Source: Alisma plantago-aquatica
Lineage: Eukaryota; Streptophyta; Magnoliopsida; Alismatales; Alismataceae
Length of the DNA stretch: 64,000 nt
Direction: 5' to 3'
Assembly: GCA_963693085.1 (NCBI GenBank)
Contig: OY856409.1
Location: 1,537,479,072-1,537,543,071 of the forward strand
Shown here: positions 20,601 to 34,127 of the stretch, piece after piece
Layout of the letters: every line of letters starts with the position of its first letter
How positions within the stretch are numbered: position 1 is the stretch's first letter
Made by a program: the position numbers and the translations under genes
The notes under the pieces: generated by a model
What the model was told of the DNA's origin: nothing
The model's database searches: none
Seen by the model: the letters and a program-made list of their open reading frames with translations, nothing else

Positions 20601-22233
20601 TAGCAGCGTTCTCTGTCAGGTGAGACAAAAAGCTAGAACCAAAGCAAAGACACTCGTTCTTGTCATCCTATCCGAGGAAACCCAGTGCCATGCCTGTTCT
20701 CTGTCATTGTATCCGACGAGCCATCACTGCCATGCCCGTACTCTAGTCGTTGACTCTGAGATGCCCCCGTTGTCGCGTTGTGGCCACCGCTGCCACGCCA
20801 CTCCAAAGGTCACAAGGTACTACGTCTATTTTGCCCTTAAATCATTGTGTGGACGCCGTCGGGATAGACTCCCTATATGGATCCTCTGGCCTCTTCCCCC
20901 ATGACGATCTGGGCCAGAACACACCTCTTACTACCTGTACAGATGTCACGGTGATGGGGAGGTCAAGAGATGCCCTAAGCCTTGCACCTCCGCCTCGCCA
21001 GTCTAGGAATCCTGGTCCGGAAGGGACACCGAGGGCGAGGACAGATCTGAGGTTGGGAGGGAAGTGGAATCCAAACCGCGCCTCAGCGAGTGCAAACTCA
21101 ACGAGAGTGAGACCTGGGAGGACCTCAATGTCGAATGCCTTTAGGCATGTTAGGATTGAGTTTGCAAGTGGGATGAAACTGCGGTAGTAATTATTGTTGT
21201 TGTTGGTCTTTTGAGTTGGTTAACGAAGCACATTATGTGATCGAATGATTATAGTAGGAAGATATCTAGGAATTAGGATAAAAAACTTCACTGCTCCATC
21301 TCACCTAGTTCTCACAAGCTCTACTTTTTGTGATAAGATTATTTCTCTATTCATGACAACTCTTTGGCATGCCCTTCAGTTTATATTTGTCAAGAGCACC
21401 GAATTGATTTTCAATTCAGTACATATAATGAATGTTTATTTATGAAAGTACTCTTAGTCTGCCCATATTGTTCAGGATAGTCTTCCTCTTGCTCGCAGTA
21501 GCTCCGACACTCAATAGAAATCCTTGATGTTTGCCACCTACGCGGCTTCCACTACCCACAGTCTACTCTCATTTTCATCTCAACAGCTCAGGTCAGTTAC
21601 ATTGTTTTTCCATTTTATTTGACTAGTAACCCAACCAATAATAAACATGTATTCTTTCATATCTACATTTGATTAGCAATCACATATGTAATCATTGTAT
21701 ACATTCTAGAATTATGAGGGTAGACATTGTGTAGTGCCAGATTGACACTTTAGGGTTTATAGATGCGATCATCGATGCATGATGTTTAACTTAATATATA
21801 AATATGACAATAATACCTTTATATATTAACGTAGAAACCCGTTCAAAATTCACTCATTAGGAGTAAATTTTGATAGTCCCCAGTTTGGGACTATTTTTGG
21901 ATATTTAATCTCACTTAGGATGTAAGTGTATTTGTATGTTTAGTTTTGAAGAAAATTTTAGTAGTATTTCCTCATTTGTTCTCTGGGTACATATATGGGT
22001 TATTATTTTCCATTTACATCGATGTACTTGGAGAACTTAGGGGAAATGCTGCTGAAATTTTCTTAAAAAGTAAACATGCATTATACAGTTACTACTGAGA
22101 TTGAATATTCAAAAATGGGATAGGTGGTACACTTTAGTATAAAAAAACTAACTTCCTATCAATAAAAACTTATAACTGATAATATCAATATTAAATGCTC
22201 AGTTTTATAATTAATTTTAATGTGATCTAGAAA
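20601..22233 (+). other. CACTA 5' region before the transposase
   Basis: The first part (20620-21190) is GC-rich and holds small open frames without family resemblance; it is more likely a 5' exon or leader than a gene. The second part (21200-22230) is AT-rich. The block 21845-22040, with TCCCCAGTTTGGGACTATTT, reappears inverted at 37095-37275 in the second CACTA copy, which ties the two elements together. Confidence 0.5.
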
Positions 22234-25200
22234 ATGAATCGAAGTTGGATGTCTATCAAGAACTGTTGTAGTACAAAGTTTGCCAAAGGTCTTGATGAAT
22301 TTATCAGATTTGCTGAGGAACATAGGAAACTACCTACAAATATGTTCTATTGTCCATGTAGAAATTGTGGTAACAATATGAAAGTTGATACTGTTGAGGA
22401 AATTAAGAATCATGTCATATGCAATGGATCATACAAGGTTATAATGAATGGTATTGGCATGGAGAGAAATTTAATTATGGATCAGAAAATGTTGATACTA
22501 ATAGTTGTGGCATAGAAGATATAGATAATGATGATAATGTTAATGATGAACCGATTCATGATGATATGGTTGATGAGATGCTACGTAGTTGTCTAGACAA
22601 TGTAATTGATCCACCTTCTTTATTTGCAAACATTGTCCACGATACTGAAAGACCATTATATAAAGGTTGTACTAAGTTCATGAGGTTGAGTGTTGTGATG
22701 CGATTATATACTCTTAAAGCTCAAAATAGGTGGAGCGATAAGAGTTTCACTTCACTGTTATCTTTGTTAAAGGAAATTCTTCCTAAAGACAATGAGCTTC
22801 CAATTTCAACATATCAAGCAAAGAAAATAATGTCCCCAATGGGAATGGAGGCTAAGAAGATTCATGCATGTCCAAATGATTGTGTGTTATTTCAGAAGGA
22901 CTATAGTAATTTGATAAATTGTCCAAAATGTGGTGTGTCAAGGTATAAGACCACAGATTCAGGTAAAGATAAGAATGGCTCTCCTGCCAAGGTAATGTGG
23001 TATCTACCAATAATATCACAATTTCAACACTTATTTGCTAATACTGAAGATGCACGAAATTTGTCTTGGCACGGGGAGTTGAAGGCCAATGATGATGGCA
23101 TCCTAAGACACGCTTCTGATTCACCACAATGCAAGAAAATTGATTTATTATACCCTCAATTTGGTAAAGAAAGAAGGAACTTAAGACTTGGACTTTGTAC
23201 AGATGGAATGAATCCTTATGGTACATCAAGCAACCAACACAACACTTGGCTTGTTATGATTGTTATATACAATCTTCCTCCTTGGTTGTGTATGAAAACT
23301 TAAGTATGTCATGTTGTCAATATTGATATCATGGCCCAAGCAACTTGGAAATGACATTGATGTTTACCTTCAACCTCTAATTGATGACCTAATGAAACTA
23401 TGGGAAGAAGGTGTTATGACATATGATGCGATCATGTGAAGAGATCTTTAGTTTGCATGCTATGTCGTTTTGCACGATTAATGACTTTCCAACTTATGGA
23501 AATTTGTCTGGATATAGCATAAAAGGATACAAAGCATGTCCTATTTGTGAGGAAAATACTGATTCAATCTGACTGAAACATGGTGGTAAAATCATATATC
23601 TTGGTCATCAGAGATTTCTGCCACAAGTGTATCCTTATCGAAGGAAACACAAAACCTATAATGGATCAACTGAGGAACGAAGTGCTCCTAAACCCATATC
23701 AGGAAATGTTGTATATGATAGGGTGAAAGATATTGTTAATGAATTTGCAGAGAGTTCAAGTAGTTGTACTCTCACATGTGACAAATCTCTATATAAGAAG
23801 AGGTCAATATTCTGGGATCTTCCTTATTGGAGATTCTTGTCAATTAGACACTGCATTGATGTCATGCATGTTGAAAAAAATGTTTGTGATAGGATCATTG
23901 GTACGCTATTGAATATAACGAGAAAGACTAAAGATGACATCAAATCTAGAAAATATTTAGAATTAATGGGTATAAGAAAAGAATTATCAGTGGAGATCAG
24001 GGGTCACCGCACATATTTACCACCAGCTTGTTACACTTTATCAAAGCAGGAGAAAAAGACTTTCTATGAGTGCTTGCATATTATTAAGGTTCCACAAAGA
24101 TACTCTTCTAATATTCATAGATTGGTATCAAAGAAGGATATGAAGTTGATAGGTCTCAAATCTCATGATTGTCACACCTTAATGCAACAAATTTTACCTG
24201 TGGCTATTTGATCTATATTGTCGAAGCATGTAAGGTTTGCAATCACAAGACTCTATTTCTTCTTCAATGAAATATTCAACAAAGTGATACATCCTGATAC
24301 TCTCGATAAATTACAAAAAGATGTAATTGTTACCATGTGTCAGCTTAAAATGTACTTTCCTCCATTTTTTGATATCATGGTTCATTTGTAGTACATATAA
24401 CAAGGGAGGTGAAGATGTTGGGTCCAATTTTCTTACACTGGATGTATCCATTTGAACACTACATGAATGTTTTTAAAGGTGATGTTTGGAATCACTATCG
24501 TCCTGAAGGGAGTATTATTGAGGGTTATGTGGCCAGGGAGGTGATGGAATTTTTCTATGATTTTTTGAATTGCAATAAAACTTCTAGCGATCTAAAAAAT
24601 TCCCATCACATTGAATCTTATTGTGGCAAAGGAACTCTGGGAGCACGAATGAAAGGAATTAGTTGTGATTTGTGGGAACAAGCACATTTGTATATTTTAC
24701 ACAACATCGATGAAGTTAATAGCTACATCATAGAACACAATGATCTTATCAAGAGAAATCATCCACGATCCAGTTCAATGTGGCTTGCAAGAGAGCATAA
24801 TCAAAAATTTATTAGGTGGTTCGAAGAGAATTCTTTAATCAACTATATGAATCACCAAATAATGTTGCTGAGAACATAAAATGGCTCGCCTTTAAGCCAA
24901 AAATGAATGTCATGTCATATGAATGATATGACATAAATAGATTTTCATACTACACAAAGCGTTAAGATGAAAGTAGTGTAGTCCAAAATAGTGGGGTCAC
25001 TGTTCAAGCTTGTTCATTGTATTTTGCTAGTGTCAAAGATAAAAGATCACACAAAGCTGAGATGTTGTATTACAACATCATTGAGTACATATGGGAATTG
25101 GACTATACAAATTTTAGAGTTTCTATCTTTAGGTGTAGTTGGGTTGATAACAACAAAGGAGTTTTAGTGCATGAGTTGGGTTTCACATTGGTGAATTTTA

Positions 25201-25298
25201 AAAAGATTGGTGAGCTTCATCTCTCTTCCATGCATCAATGCATGCATAAGTGCCCTGAAATACACCCAAAAAGAGACATACGTGCATTTATCATTTAA
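22234..25298 (+). pseudogene. TNP2-type CACTA transposase (degenerate)
   Basis: This is the remains of the En/Spm transposase that cuts and joins element ends in the nucleus. The start MNRSWM begins a transposase-associated domain with the Cys-rich stretch FYCPCRNCGNN. A frameshift near 22430 leads to the frame with WYWHGE, then CPKCGVSRYK and the transposase_21 core MWYLPIISQFQHLF ... GLCTDGMNPYG ... IYNLPPWLCMK (to 23303). After a stop, further family segments follow in shifting frames: KGYKACPICEENT (about 23540), PYWRFLSIRHCIDVMHVEKNV (about 23820-23885), ILHWMYPFEHYM-like residues (24430-24470), and a DUF4216-like end WELDYTNFRV...CSWVDNNKGV...GFTLVNF (25092-25200). Several stops and frameshifts make it non-functional. 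Confidence 0.85.
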
Positions 25299-25394
25299 CA
25301 TCACATTAAGGGGAATAAATTGTAATCTAAACTATTTATATGTGATTACCATGCAAAAAGGTACACGATGAAGCCCTAAAATAGGGCTGCATCA

Positions 25395-25985
25395 ATTCCT
25401 ATACACTTAGATTTTGATTTTGTACTTGTTTGGGCCCTTAATTCTAATACTAGCCATTAATCTATATATTAATGCACTTAAAGGGTGAATTAATATGAAA
25501 AGGTTTTTCTAGTTAAAGCTTTGGATGAAATATCGAGATAGACAACATATATTAATTTAAAGAGTCATCTCTCACCGCATTATTCCCTTTTCATGTTTTA
25601 TTTCCACATAGGAGGAGAGAGAAAGAAAGGAGGACCATTACTCTCATTCACTAGCTCAATATTACATTACCTCTCATTTATTGCCCCAAAAGGCCAAAGA
25701 AAATATAATTTAACGATTATCACACTTTAATGCTCATTTTGCATTTTAGACTCTAATTAAAATACTACATGAGGTATTTTGTGCACAAACCCATTCATTG
25801 GCATAAATATTGGTCAAATAAAATCCAAACCACTAATAATTCCACAATTTCAACACTAAGGACAAAAAAAGATAAAAAAGATAGGAAAGTTTAGGAAAAA
25901 GGCTACAAAGGACATAAATGAAAGCAAAAGCATGGAAAGAGGTTAAAATGAAAATATTCCCAAGTTTTTGGTATGTTACAACACT
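25395..25985 (-). mobile_element. Chromovirus-type LTR fragment (right piece of the split 3' LTR)
   Basis: Matches 30463-31036, the right end of the complete family LTR, starting exactly at ATTCCT, where the left piece (3081-4404) stopped. Its end GGTATGTTACA is the inverted start of a TGTAACATACC LTR. Confidence 0.7.
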
Positions 25986-26020
25986 CCAACCCTTAAAGAG
26001 GATTTCGTCCCCAAAATCTC
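25986..26020 (-). promoter_or_regulatory. Chromovirus-type polypurine tract
   Basis: On the minus strand the bases GGGGACGAAATCC...TTTAAGGGTTGGAG lead into TGTAACATACC. This GGGGACGAAAT...TTTAAGG form is typical just before the 3' LTR of plant chromoviruses (Tekay/Del type). Variants occur at 27305-27340 and 32648-32680. Confidence 0.65.
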
Positions 26021-27920
26021 AATAAAAGGGTGAGTACGTAAAATCCCAACACTAAGAATTTAGGTGGTTACCTGTAATCTATGGTACTTCACATGCTGTA
26101 TTCATAAGTTAGGTTATCATGGACCACTAAGGGTTCCATTATTAGATTACCTTTTATTAAATACAACACAATTATTTTTGGTGTATTGGCATTATCTTCA
26201 TTATGATATTACATCATACTTATTATTCTATTAATTGTGACATGTTATATTCACAATGTTGCCAAAAGAATTACAACTCAACATCATGCACAAATCATTA
26301 AGAATTTTAAGCACAATTAGGGTTTACTCAATTATCTCAAATCTACTAATATATTAGATCACAATCCTTAATAACTTGAACTTAGACCTCACTATCCTCA
26401 TATTATCACCATATCAGATTATTTTGCATGAAATAAAAAATTCTATCCAATTTGTTATTTGGACTACAATTAATTCAAATAATTTCACATTAATTTCTTA
26501 TATCTATATTAAACATTTTCACATTACCTTTCTTGCTCCCATTAATGTCATCATAAATTATTCTCTCATATTCATTCACTTCCAATTATTGATTATGCAC
26601 TTTTAACACCACATTAGGCATTCATGCGTGTTTATGTAATTCCAATTGCTCATTATCATATTTGAGTCATTATAAGTATTTAGTGAATAAGGTGGAACAT
26701 ATTACATATTAATGAAGTGTTTCACATACCAATGTTATAATTAGGTGACTAAATTAGGTGTTATTATAGAATAAGGTGATATGCACTACATATATTGATA
26801 ACTTGATTAAATTACAATTAGGTGATTATATTCCATTTATGTGTATCAAAGTATGTTATCTGATTATGACACCTAATGTCACCAATGTATCATGAAAGGC
26901 ATTAAAGATATATAGGTTAAGGTTAGATGATTACATATTAGGGTTTAGGTCAACATGACTGTTATGTTTCTCTTATACCTTCTTAGCATGTATTAAGTAC
27001 ATGGTTAGGTTCCATCTATCTTACTCATCATATCATTAGGGTTTATTGGTTGATAACAAGGTTAACATCATGTGTATCTAAAATTAAGATTAATATGTGA
27101 GTTACTCATATTATATGCATTAGGTATTCATTAGGGTTCAAACATGTGAACTATTCATTATATATGCTCATTAGTATATAAACAAACATGCGGGTTTTCA
27201 ACTATGATTCATTTTAGATGAATCTAATGATTTAAACACACTAACCTCCTAATCATGGAGTTAGAGTATCTAAAGTCAGAGTAGCTAGATTTTGGTATGT
27301 TATAGGATTCCATCTCTCTAGAAAGGGATTTCATCCTCGAAATTAGCTTATCCATGTTCTACGAGGTGCTATTGCTCCACCCTTTAAAGGGTTGACATAC
27401 CAAGTCAAACTAAACTAGAGGTAAAAGAGCGAGTCTAGTTAAACCATGTATCAGAACTATCACTTCCACCTCAAAGTCTAGGTTTGAGGGATATTCTACA
27501 CAAATATGTAGAATCTAAGGCTACTATAAGGAACTTATGGGACTCTTATGGGGCATAAGGGAATTTTATTGTATAACCAAGTCATCAAATTAGATTCCCA
27601 AGGGTATCTACAATGTATGTTGTTTTAGACAATCAATAATATCTCAGGCCAGACATGTATCATACGGATCCGTGAGTCCTCGTAAACCAAGCTAGGATGC
27701 AGTGGAAAATATTGCTAGTGCCCAGATCCTGATCATTTCTAGGCACCTTTACTTTTAGCTTATGCCCTAATAGCTACCTAATTGGATCATTACATAAAGG
27801 TTATCTAAATATATTTCTAATGTGAAACTCTTGGGTGAACATCTTAACTAAAGGGGAACTATGTAAGGTAAGGATTCTAATTAGGGATACAAAATTGAAA
27901 TAGTCAGATTATGACTACCA
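26021..27920 (-). mobile_element. Rearranged chromovirus interior and LTR remnants
   Basis: A mosaic with no usable reading frame. Positions about 26390-27304 match LTR sequence at 31810-32647 and 40580-41428 (the second subfamily), again ending in GGTATGTTAT with a polypurine-like block after it (27305-27340). Positions 27305-27920 are the last interior before the primer site. Gag and pol are not recognisable here, so the element is deeply deleted or recombined. Confidence 0.5.
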
Positions 27921-27935
27921 TGGCCTTTGATACCA
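27921..27935 (-). promoter_or_regulatory. Primer binding site (Met tRNA), chromovirus 1
   Basis: The minus strand reads TGGTATCAAAGGCCA, directly at the edge of the LTR starting at 27936. Confidence 0.65.
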
Positions 27936-30900
27936 TGTTTTAAAGAAGGCTAAACACCCCTTTACTTATAATGGTAAACAAAAGACCAATGAATAGTAGC
28001 AGAATAAAATAATTACTATATTCAATTTTATAAAATGTTTATTCACCCATAAGGGTATACATGAAATTAACACAAAAGGATCTAAGATAGAGGGAAACCA
28101 AACTATATCAATACATATCCAAGGAACAAATTCATGAGTTAGGTCTATGCTAGAAGCCATATATTTATCATCCTGATCCTAGGTTGGACTTCCATACTCC
28201 AACTGCACACTCTAATTATAAACCTGGGTGGTTGGGATCACCCAGCAAGAGGAGAAATAAAGTATGTGTCAAATGAGGAATAAGAACAAATAATGTATAG
28301 CCAAATGTAAACATGGAGTAATGATTCAACCATGCTAAAGAGAGTCAAGAGTATGAGGCTTTAAACAAATAAGAATTCTGCCAGGTCAAATAACAATAAA
28401 GTTGCATGTATGAATATTAATATGACTACAATAACTAAAGTAGGGTTGAGCACCTACCTAGCCTCAACCAATAGGTGAGGGAGAGTAACACATTCCCAAA
28501 CATCTATGATATATATAAAAGTGGGGAGAGTAAACAAATGAAATATTGCATAGGGGTTCAAAACCCAAGAATTAATTAAAATAAAGGAGCCAAAAAGGCA
28601 ATGATGAGATTAAAGGATAAATTATGCCTCACTGGGAATATTAGGGTTGGATTATGAAATGCCCAACTAAAGGGATAAGGAATGCACATACTCACATATG
28701 CACATATGCTCATACCTCAATGTTCATCACTTTCACCACTAAGTTGATTCCAAGACCACTTTAACCTAATTACAAATTATATCACATGTGTTACGATTTT
28801 GTAAAATATAAAGTGTAAGAAACCCTAATTTTGGACCTTCCAGAAAAACCTTAGAGTTTGGACTCAGAACTTAGACCAGTCGATCAATTAGATTTTACTA
28901 ATCAAGAAAACAGATTTGATTACTTCATTTGCAGTTGAAATGAGTTATTTACAAATTTTAGGGCTTTTTATATAAATAATATAGTATTTCTAATAAACAT
29001 TAGAAACAAGGTGGAAAATATGACTTGAACCATAAAATCAGAATCCTTGTGAAAAATCCTTTCCAATGAATATTTATTTGTATTTTTCTGAGCAACCTAC
29101 AATTTACTATGAATTTCCAAACAACTGGCCAATTAGAATCCAAGGAAACATAAACGTGATATCATTTAAATCAAAGATAATTTTGATGTAAATAAATCAC
29201 AAAATAACAAAGAGATTTTATATGTGCGTGACACATTAATGGGAGGGGCAGGGGCAAAAGAGTCACTAGATCATAAATCAATTTCACACGTTTGATAAAT
29301 AAAGTACCAACAAAAGTACTTAACTACCCTTATAAAACAAACCATTCGAATAGCGTTGCTGGGGCTCAATGGCCAATTGATGACCTAGTTTCTTTCACCC
29401 CCATCCCTGGCAAGGGTAGAAGATTAGGGCTCTCAGGACCTTACCTTGTACATGAATTCCCACTGCTTCCTGAGAGACTGATGTAATCATCAATCTCCTC
29501 ACGCCAAGCCGAAGTCAATGCCCCTTGTCTGTGGTGGGGAGGTCCACATGAGCACAAAAAGTGCCCCAACCATGGTCAAAATAGGGGAGAAGGAATGGGG
29601 AGGCAAACCACCAAAAATGGACTGAAAAAACACTAACCAAGCTTCTGAAGACACGTGCGAGAGCAAGGCGAGGCCAAATGAGGAGTCTGCGTCGCCGGAG
29701 AAGCATCAGGTGTCCAAAACGATGCACGCTGGTGAGGCTATACAGTGGTTTACAAGATACAGTGATAGGGGTGATCATAGTGCAAATTGATGCAGTGAAA
29801 AGGAAGAAGGGGGTATATGGTGCTCACCCATTCATCAATTGCGTGGAAGTAGACAGTGACAGTTGAGGTGAAGCCAAGTTCGTCAGAGTTGCAGATTGAG
29901 TAGGTCTGGGAGTTTGGGGGAGAAGGAAGTGAAATCAATTGAGGAGGAGTAGATCTTACGGTCGCTCGATACTAAACACTACCTTATATAGGCAAGAGGG
30001 GAGTTAGATCACCCTCTACAACTCAGGGTGGTGATGCTAGGATGATCCATATTGGGTATTTCATCACTATAGAGAAACTAGACAATGAGTGATAGCTCAT
30101 TTGATTTGGGGTGGTAAAATGGACCCATTGGAGAAGAAACCTTGTGAAATAATAAAATAATGAGGGTGCTAGGGTCGATGAAGGGAAATGTTGTCTAACG
30201 TTTCTTGACTGCAGAATGATCAGAGTTAGATGACAAGGCTTAGAACTGTCCGATCGCGGGTCACTTAAGTCATGGCCATCAAGTGGCATGTTAGGGGCAA
30301 GGTTACACATGACAAGTGAATAAATCACAGACTACATGTTTGATAAATCACATTAATGAAATCAAAATCAAAACCTTCAAACTCAACTAATTCATTTGGA
30401 GGGTCAAATAAAGTTATAATAATTCCAAATTTGGACCATAGACTAATTTTGTGGTCTAGAATATTCCTATACACTTAGATTTCGGGTTTGTACATTTTTT
30501 GGCCCTTATTTCTAATATTGGCCATTAATCTATATAGTAATGCATTTAAAGGGTGAATTAGTATGAAAAGGTTTATCTAATTAAATCTTTGGATGAAATT
30601 TTGAGATAGACAACATATATTAATTTCAAAAGTCATATCTCACCAAATTATTAGCTTTTCATGTTTTATTACCACATAGGAGGAGAGAGAAATAAAGGAG
30701 GACCGTTACTCTCATGCACTGACTCAATATTACATTACCTCTAATTACTTGCCCCAAAAGGCCAAAGAAAATATAATTTAATGATTATCTCACTTTAGTG
30801 GTCATTTTACATTTTAGACTCTAATTAAAACACTACTTGGAGGTATTTTTTGCACAAACCCATTCATCGGCATAAATATTGGTCAAATAAAATCAAAACC

Positions 30901-31036
30901 ACTAATGATTCCACAATTCCAATATTAAGGACAAGAAAGATTGAAAATATCGGAAAAAGGCCAAAAAGGATATAAAGAAAAGGAAAAGCTTGGAACAGGA
31001 TTGAAATAAAAATATTCCCAAGTTTTGGTATGTTAG
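27936..31036 (-). mobile_element. 5' LTR of chromovirus-type element 1 (~3.1 kb)
   Basis: The LTR is bounded by the primer site on the left and by TTGGTATGTTA on the right. It provides the uninterrupted version of the split LTR: 29155-30467 matches 3081-4404, and 30463-31036 matches 25395-25985. It is AT-rich with no coding frame. The family call (Ty3, Tekay/Del-like chromovirus) rests on LTR ends, primer site and polypurine tract, not on pol. Confidence 0.65.
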
Positions 31037-32647
31037 CTATAGTGTGTCCAAGAGTCATTCGTGTATACCCAGGTCCAAGCGGAAAACTTTTGTATATGAC
31101 GTTTCATCGACTTGAGTTTTTTATAGCATTCTGATGCTTGTACATGTTGTATATGTGAATAACATCTTTTGTCCATATATGTTGTGGCTGAGGCCATGAA
31201 ACAATTGTTTGGTATGTGAATTTACGCATGATGTTGGGCATTTACATAAATATTTTTGAACATGTTGAAGATGTTTAACTTGGTTTTAATTATTCCCCTT
31301 TCTAGTGATGTGATTAATTAGTGATCGACCTTATTTTGGTTTTCGGTAATCTTGTTTAGCGTGACGAGTTTCCACAGTAGAGTCTAGATGGGCAAGTAGG
31401 TGTGCTAGAGGAGAGATCTAGACACCATTGGATCACAATCTAATGTCTTTCCAAGAAGCCAGAAATTAAAGGATATGTGACACATAACCTTAGGAAATTG
31501 AGAATAATATCTGGGAATAGGGACTTTAGGTGAGTGACATAAATCTAGAAATTAAAATGTGTGACATCAAATTAATATTTAAATATACTGAACCATAGTT
31601 TAAAACACATTGGGATTGAATAATATAATATTTTTGTCTTTAATCAAATTGGGATGACTATAATTCTTCAATTTCTCTCAAAGTTGACATCTGTTCTAAT
31701 TACGACCCAAAGAATACAATTTTGGGCTTATATTTAAATATTGAGATTATTATGTTTGAGTTTGAGTACCATAAAGGTTTATATCAATTATCTCAAAAAT
31801 TATTATTACATATTACCATTATCCTCAATATTTTGGATTTAGAGTTCAAATTCCCTTATATTATCAACATTGGGGTTATACTATATTATCTCACAAGAAC
31901 TATTTGTTTCCAATTTCCACTTAAATTTCATTGATGTCAATATTCCCTTAAATAGTAGCACATTAATTACGTCCTTTCACATTAAACATCCAACTACTAA
32001 CACATTATATCTATTAGTCACATTATTACCCAAATGGATAATTCACTTATATTCATTCACACACAAGTACTAAAGTCATTTATGTACATCTATCTAAATC
32101 GAATTACTTCTTAATCACATTTGAGTCGTTAAACATATATTAGTGAATTAGGTGAATCATATTACATATTGATGAACCGATTTACATATCAAGCTATGTT
32201 TGGGTGATTATGTTTAGACTATGTTGGTTAATATATGATATATGATTAGTGCACATAATGTCACTAATGCATTATGAACATCACCAGGGATGTTAGGGTT
32301 GAGGGTTAGTCATACCAACTTAGGGTTAAGGTCAACATGATCACTATACATCACATACACCTTATCAACATGTATGATATCTAGGTTAGGTTCCATATAT
32401 CTCACTCATAATCACATTAGGGTTTATTGGTCCCTGACATGGTTTGGATCCTATGTATCCACAATTAGGGTTAGTATGTGAGATACTAATATTTTTTGCT
32501 ATAAATGTTGATTACAATACAAATAATCCTATTAGGGTATAGATCAAACCTTGTTTGGTAAATTCTAAAGATACAAACACACTGTCATCCCAATAAAAGA
32601 ATTAGAGTTTTTCTAGAGTTGAGATAGACAAATCTCATTATGTTACT
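31037..32647 (-). mobile_element. 3' LTR piece of chromovirus-type element 2
   Basis: Positions 31375-32647 match 40150-41428, the right part of the long LTR described below (for example the shared AGACACCATTGGATCACAAT segment at 31420). The LTR ends in ATGTTACTA, followed by a polypurine-type block. The first ~340 bases (31037-31374) I could not match to anything. Confidence 0.55.
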
Positions 32648-32927
32648 AGACTCCACCCCTTAAAGAGGATTCCGTCCCTAAAATTAGCATATACATAAAA
32701 CACAAGGTACCAAACTCCATCCCTTAAAAGGTGTAACCTAATAATCAACACAAAATTATTAGCACAAAAACAAATCTATCTAAACCACATGTACCATTAT
32801 CCATTAACAATACTTATATCTCATCATGGCATGATATCAAGCAAAAATGGAAAAGAGAAGCATAAATGTATACTCAAGTTTAACTATAAGTATATAGGTT
32901 ACCTTTGTCATTTTGTTTATAATTCTC

Positions 32928-33740
32928 TTATTCACCACTAGTGGTATTTAGATGTGCTTCATGCCCATCATTAGGTCTTCCTCTAATTTTGTGGTTGTTA
33001 CCATTATCCCTACATTGTACATGTACTTGACCTCCATGAAGTTGAGGACAATGAAGCTTAATATGACCATGTTCTCCACAACGATGGAAGATGATCGGTC
33101 GTTCAAGTTTGTGAGGACAAATCCCAGGGGAATGATTCTTATGGGACTTAGAATACCTATCGCTCTTTGAGTCTTCACTAGGTGACTCCCCCTTGTGATT
33201 AACCTTTGCTTGATAACCAGAGTAAGCTTCTACAAAAAGGGATTTAGCCACCAATCGAGGAAAGGCCAGGGGTAGATGATGAATCAACATATGTTCAATA
33301 CTATACCACAACCACTCAGAAAAATACTAGCACTTCACTTGTCAGTCATAGCATTAGAATAATGATCTAGGAACACAAAATGTTGCACATACTCAACAAC
33401 TATCATGGAATTTTGACATAGGTTGTAGAACTGAGATTCCTTCTTCCTTAATGTTTTAGAGTATAAACACTTTTCTCCAAATAAGGGTAGGAATTGATTT
33501 CATGACATGGAAGTGACATCACGAGTCTTTGCCATACTCTTCCATTGATGACGTGCTGGGCCATTGAATACATAAGTAGCAAAACAAAACTTCTGATGCT
33601 CAAGATAAGCAATGCCATCAAAAGCCCATTCGATAGCAAGAATCTAATCATTGGATTTGTCTACCGTGTTGACTTCATTCTCACCACTAAAATATATAGG
33701 GAGCATCTTTAGAAAATTAGTGAGATTATACTACTTAGGT
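32928..33740 (-). pseudogene. Ty3/gypsy Gag remnant
   Basis: Read on the minus strand from about 33740, the pieces resemble a plant Ty3 gag, with LTNFLKMLPIYFSGENEVNTV, then AFDGIAYLEHQKFCFATYVFNGPARHQW. A second part (33311-32928) has a knuckle-like IIFHRCGEHGHIKLHCPQ, where the first Cys of the CCHC pattern is replaced by Phe. Stops and frame changes separate the parts. Gag packages element RNA in the family; here it is non-functional. No protease, RT or integrase follows, so only gag survives between the LTRs. Confidence 0.65.
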
Positions 33741-34113
33741 TTGTCTATAACAACTCCATAGCTAGCTTTTCTTACTAGGACTCTGGAAAGTATATATCAA
33801 AGATAAAGTATCTCCAGGTTAGGGTGAATACCCAAACTTGAGATAGTTGATGCTTATGCCGAGGTAGATGGAACAACTATAGGTTGAGTCTCAGCTGACT
33901 GGGAAACATGAGACACCAGAGGAGTAAAAGGAGGACCCATCCTCGACATTCCATACTTTGGGTCCTGGCATGTCTCAAAACCAACTAGGTTATGATAGTT
34001 GAGTTGCCATCAACCATATTGTTGGGCCTATACAAGGCAATGGTATAAGGTATAAGAAATCTATAGGTTCCTTAGGGAGATAAGATTGAAATATTCAGAT
34101 TAGTGGGCTACCT
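33741..34113 (-). other. Leader of chromovirus-type element 2
   Basis: Sequence between the gag remnant and the primer site. It holds further degenerate gag N-terminal sequence at most, and I see no intact frame. Confidence 0.45.
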
Positions 34114-34127
34114 TGGATATGATACCA
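34114..34127 (-). promoter_or_regulatory. Primer binding site (Met tRNA), chromovirus 2
   Basis: The minus strand reads TGGTATCATATCCA, directly followed (on plus) by the LTR start TGCTTGAAAGG at 34128. Confidence 0.65.

Larger units (their letters stand above)
4405..25394. mobile_element. Composite ~21 kb nested insertion block
   Basis: The two halves of one chromovirus-type LTR meet this block at the same sequence, ATTCC at 4400-4404 and ATTCC at 25395-25399. The block itself begins TGGTGCATC and ends GCTGCATCA, so it has TG...CA ends plus a 5-bp TSD, as for an LTR-element insertion. It contains an unassigned arm (4405-6623), a complete LARD (6624-19939) and a CACTA element (from 20083). 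I could not find a matching second LTR for the outer element, so its identity is open. A remote CCGCAGGCGC...GATCCTCAGG-like segment at 4545-4600 resembles the inverted 3' end of Athila/Tat LTRs. Confidence 0.5.
20083..25394 (+). mobile_element. CACTA (En/Spm) transposon, 3' end not identified
   Basis: The left end CACTACTATATTTTTGGCC is a typical CACTA terminus. About 500 bases of subterminal repeats follow, then a TNP2-type transposase pseudogene. I found no TAGTG counterpart before the chromovirus-type LTR resumes at 25395, so the right terminus is either lost or too decayed to see. A related copy in inverse orientation lies at about 35251-38819. Confidence 0.75.

Noticed and set aside
20620..21187. 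Possible GC-rich host gene
   Set aside because: It lies between the CACTA terminus and transposase, lacks any recognised domain, and similar GC-rich sequence is found at the matching place of the second CACTA copy (37800-38220).
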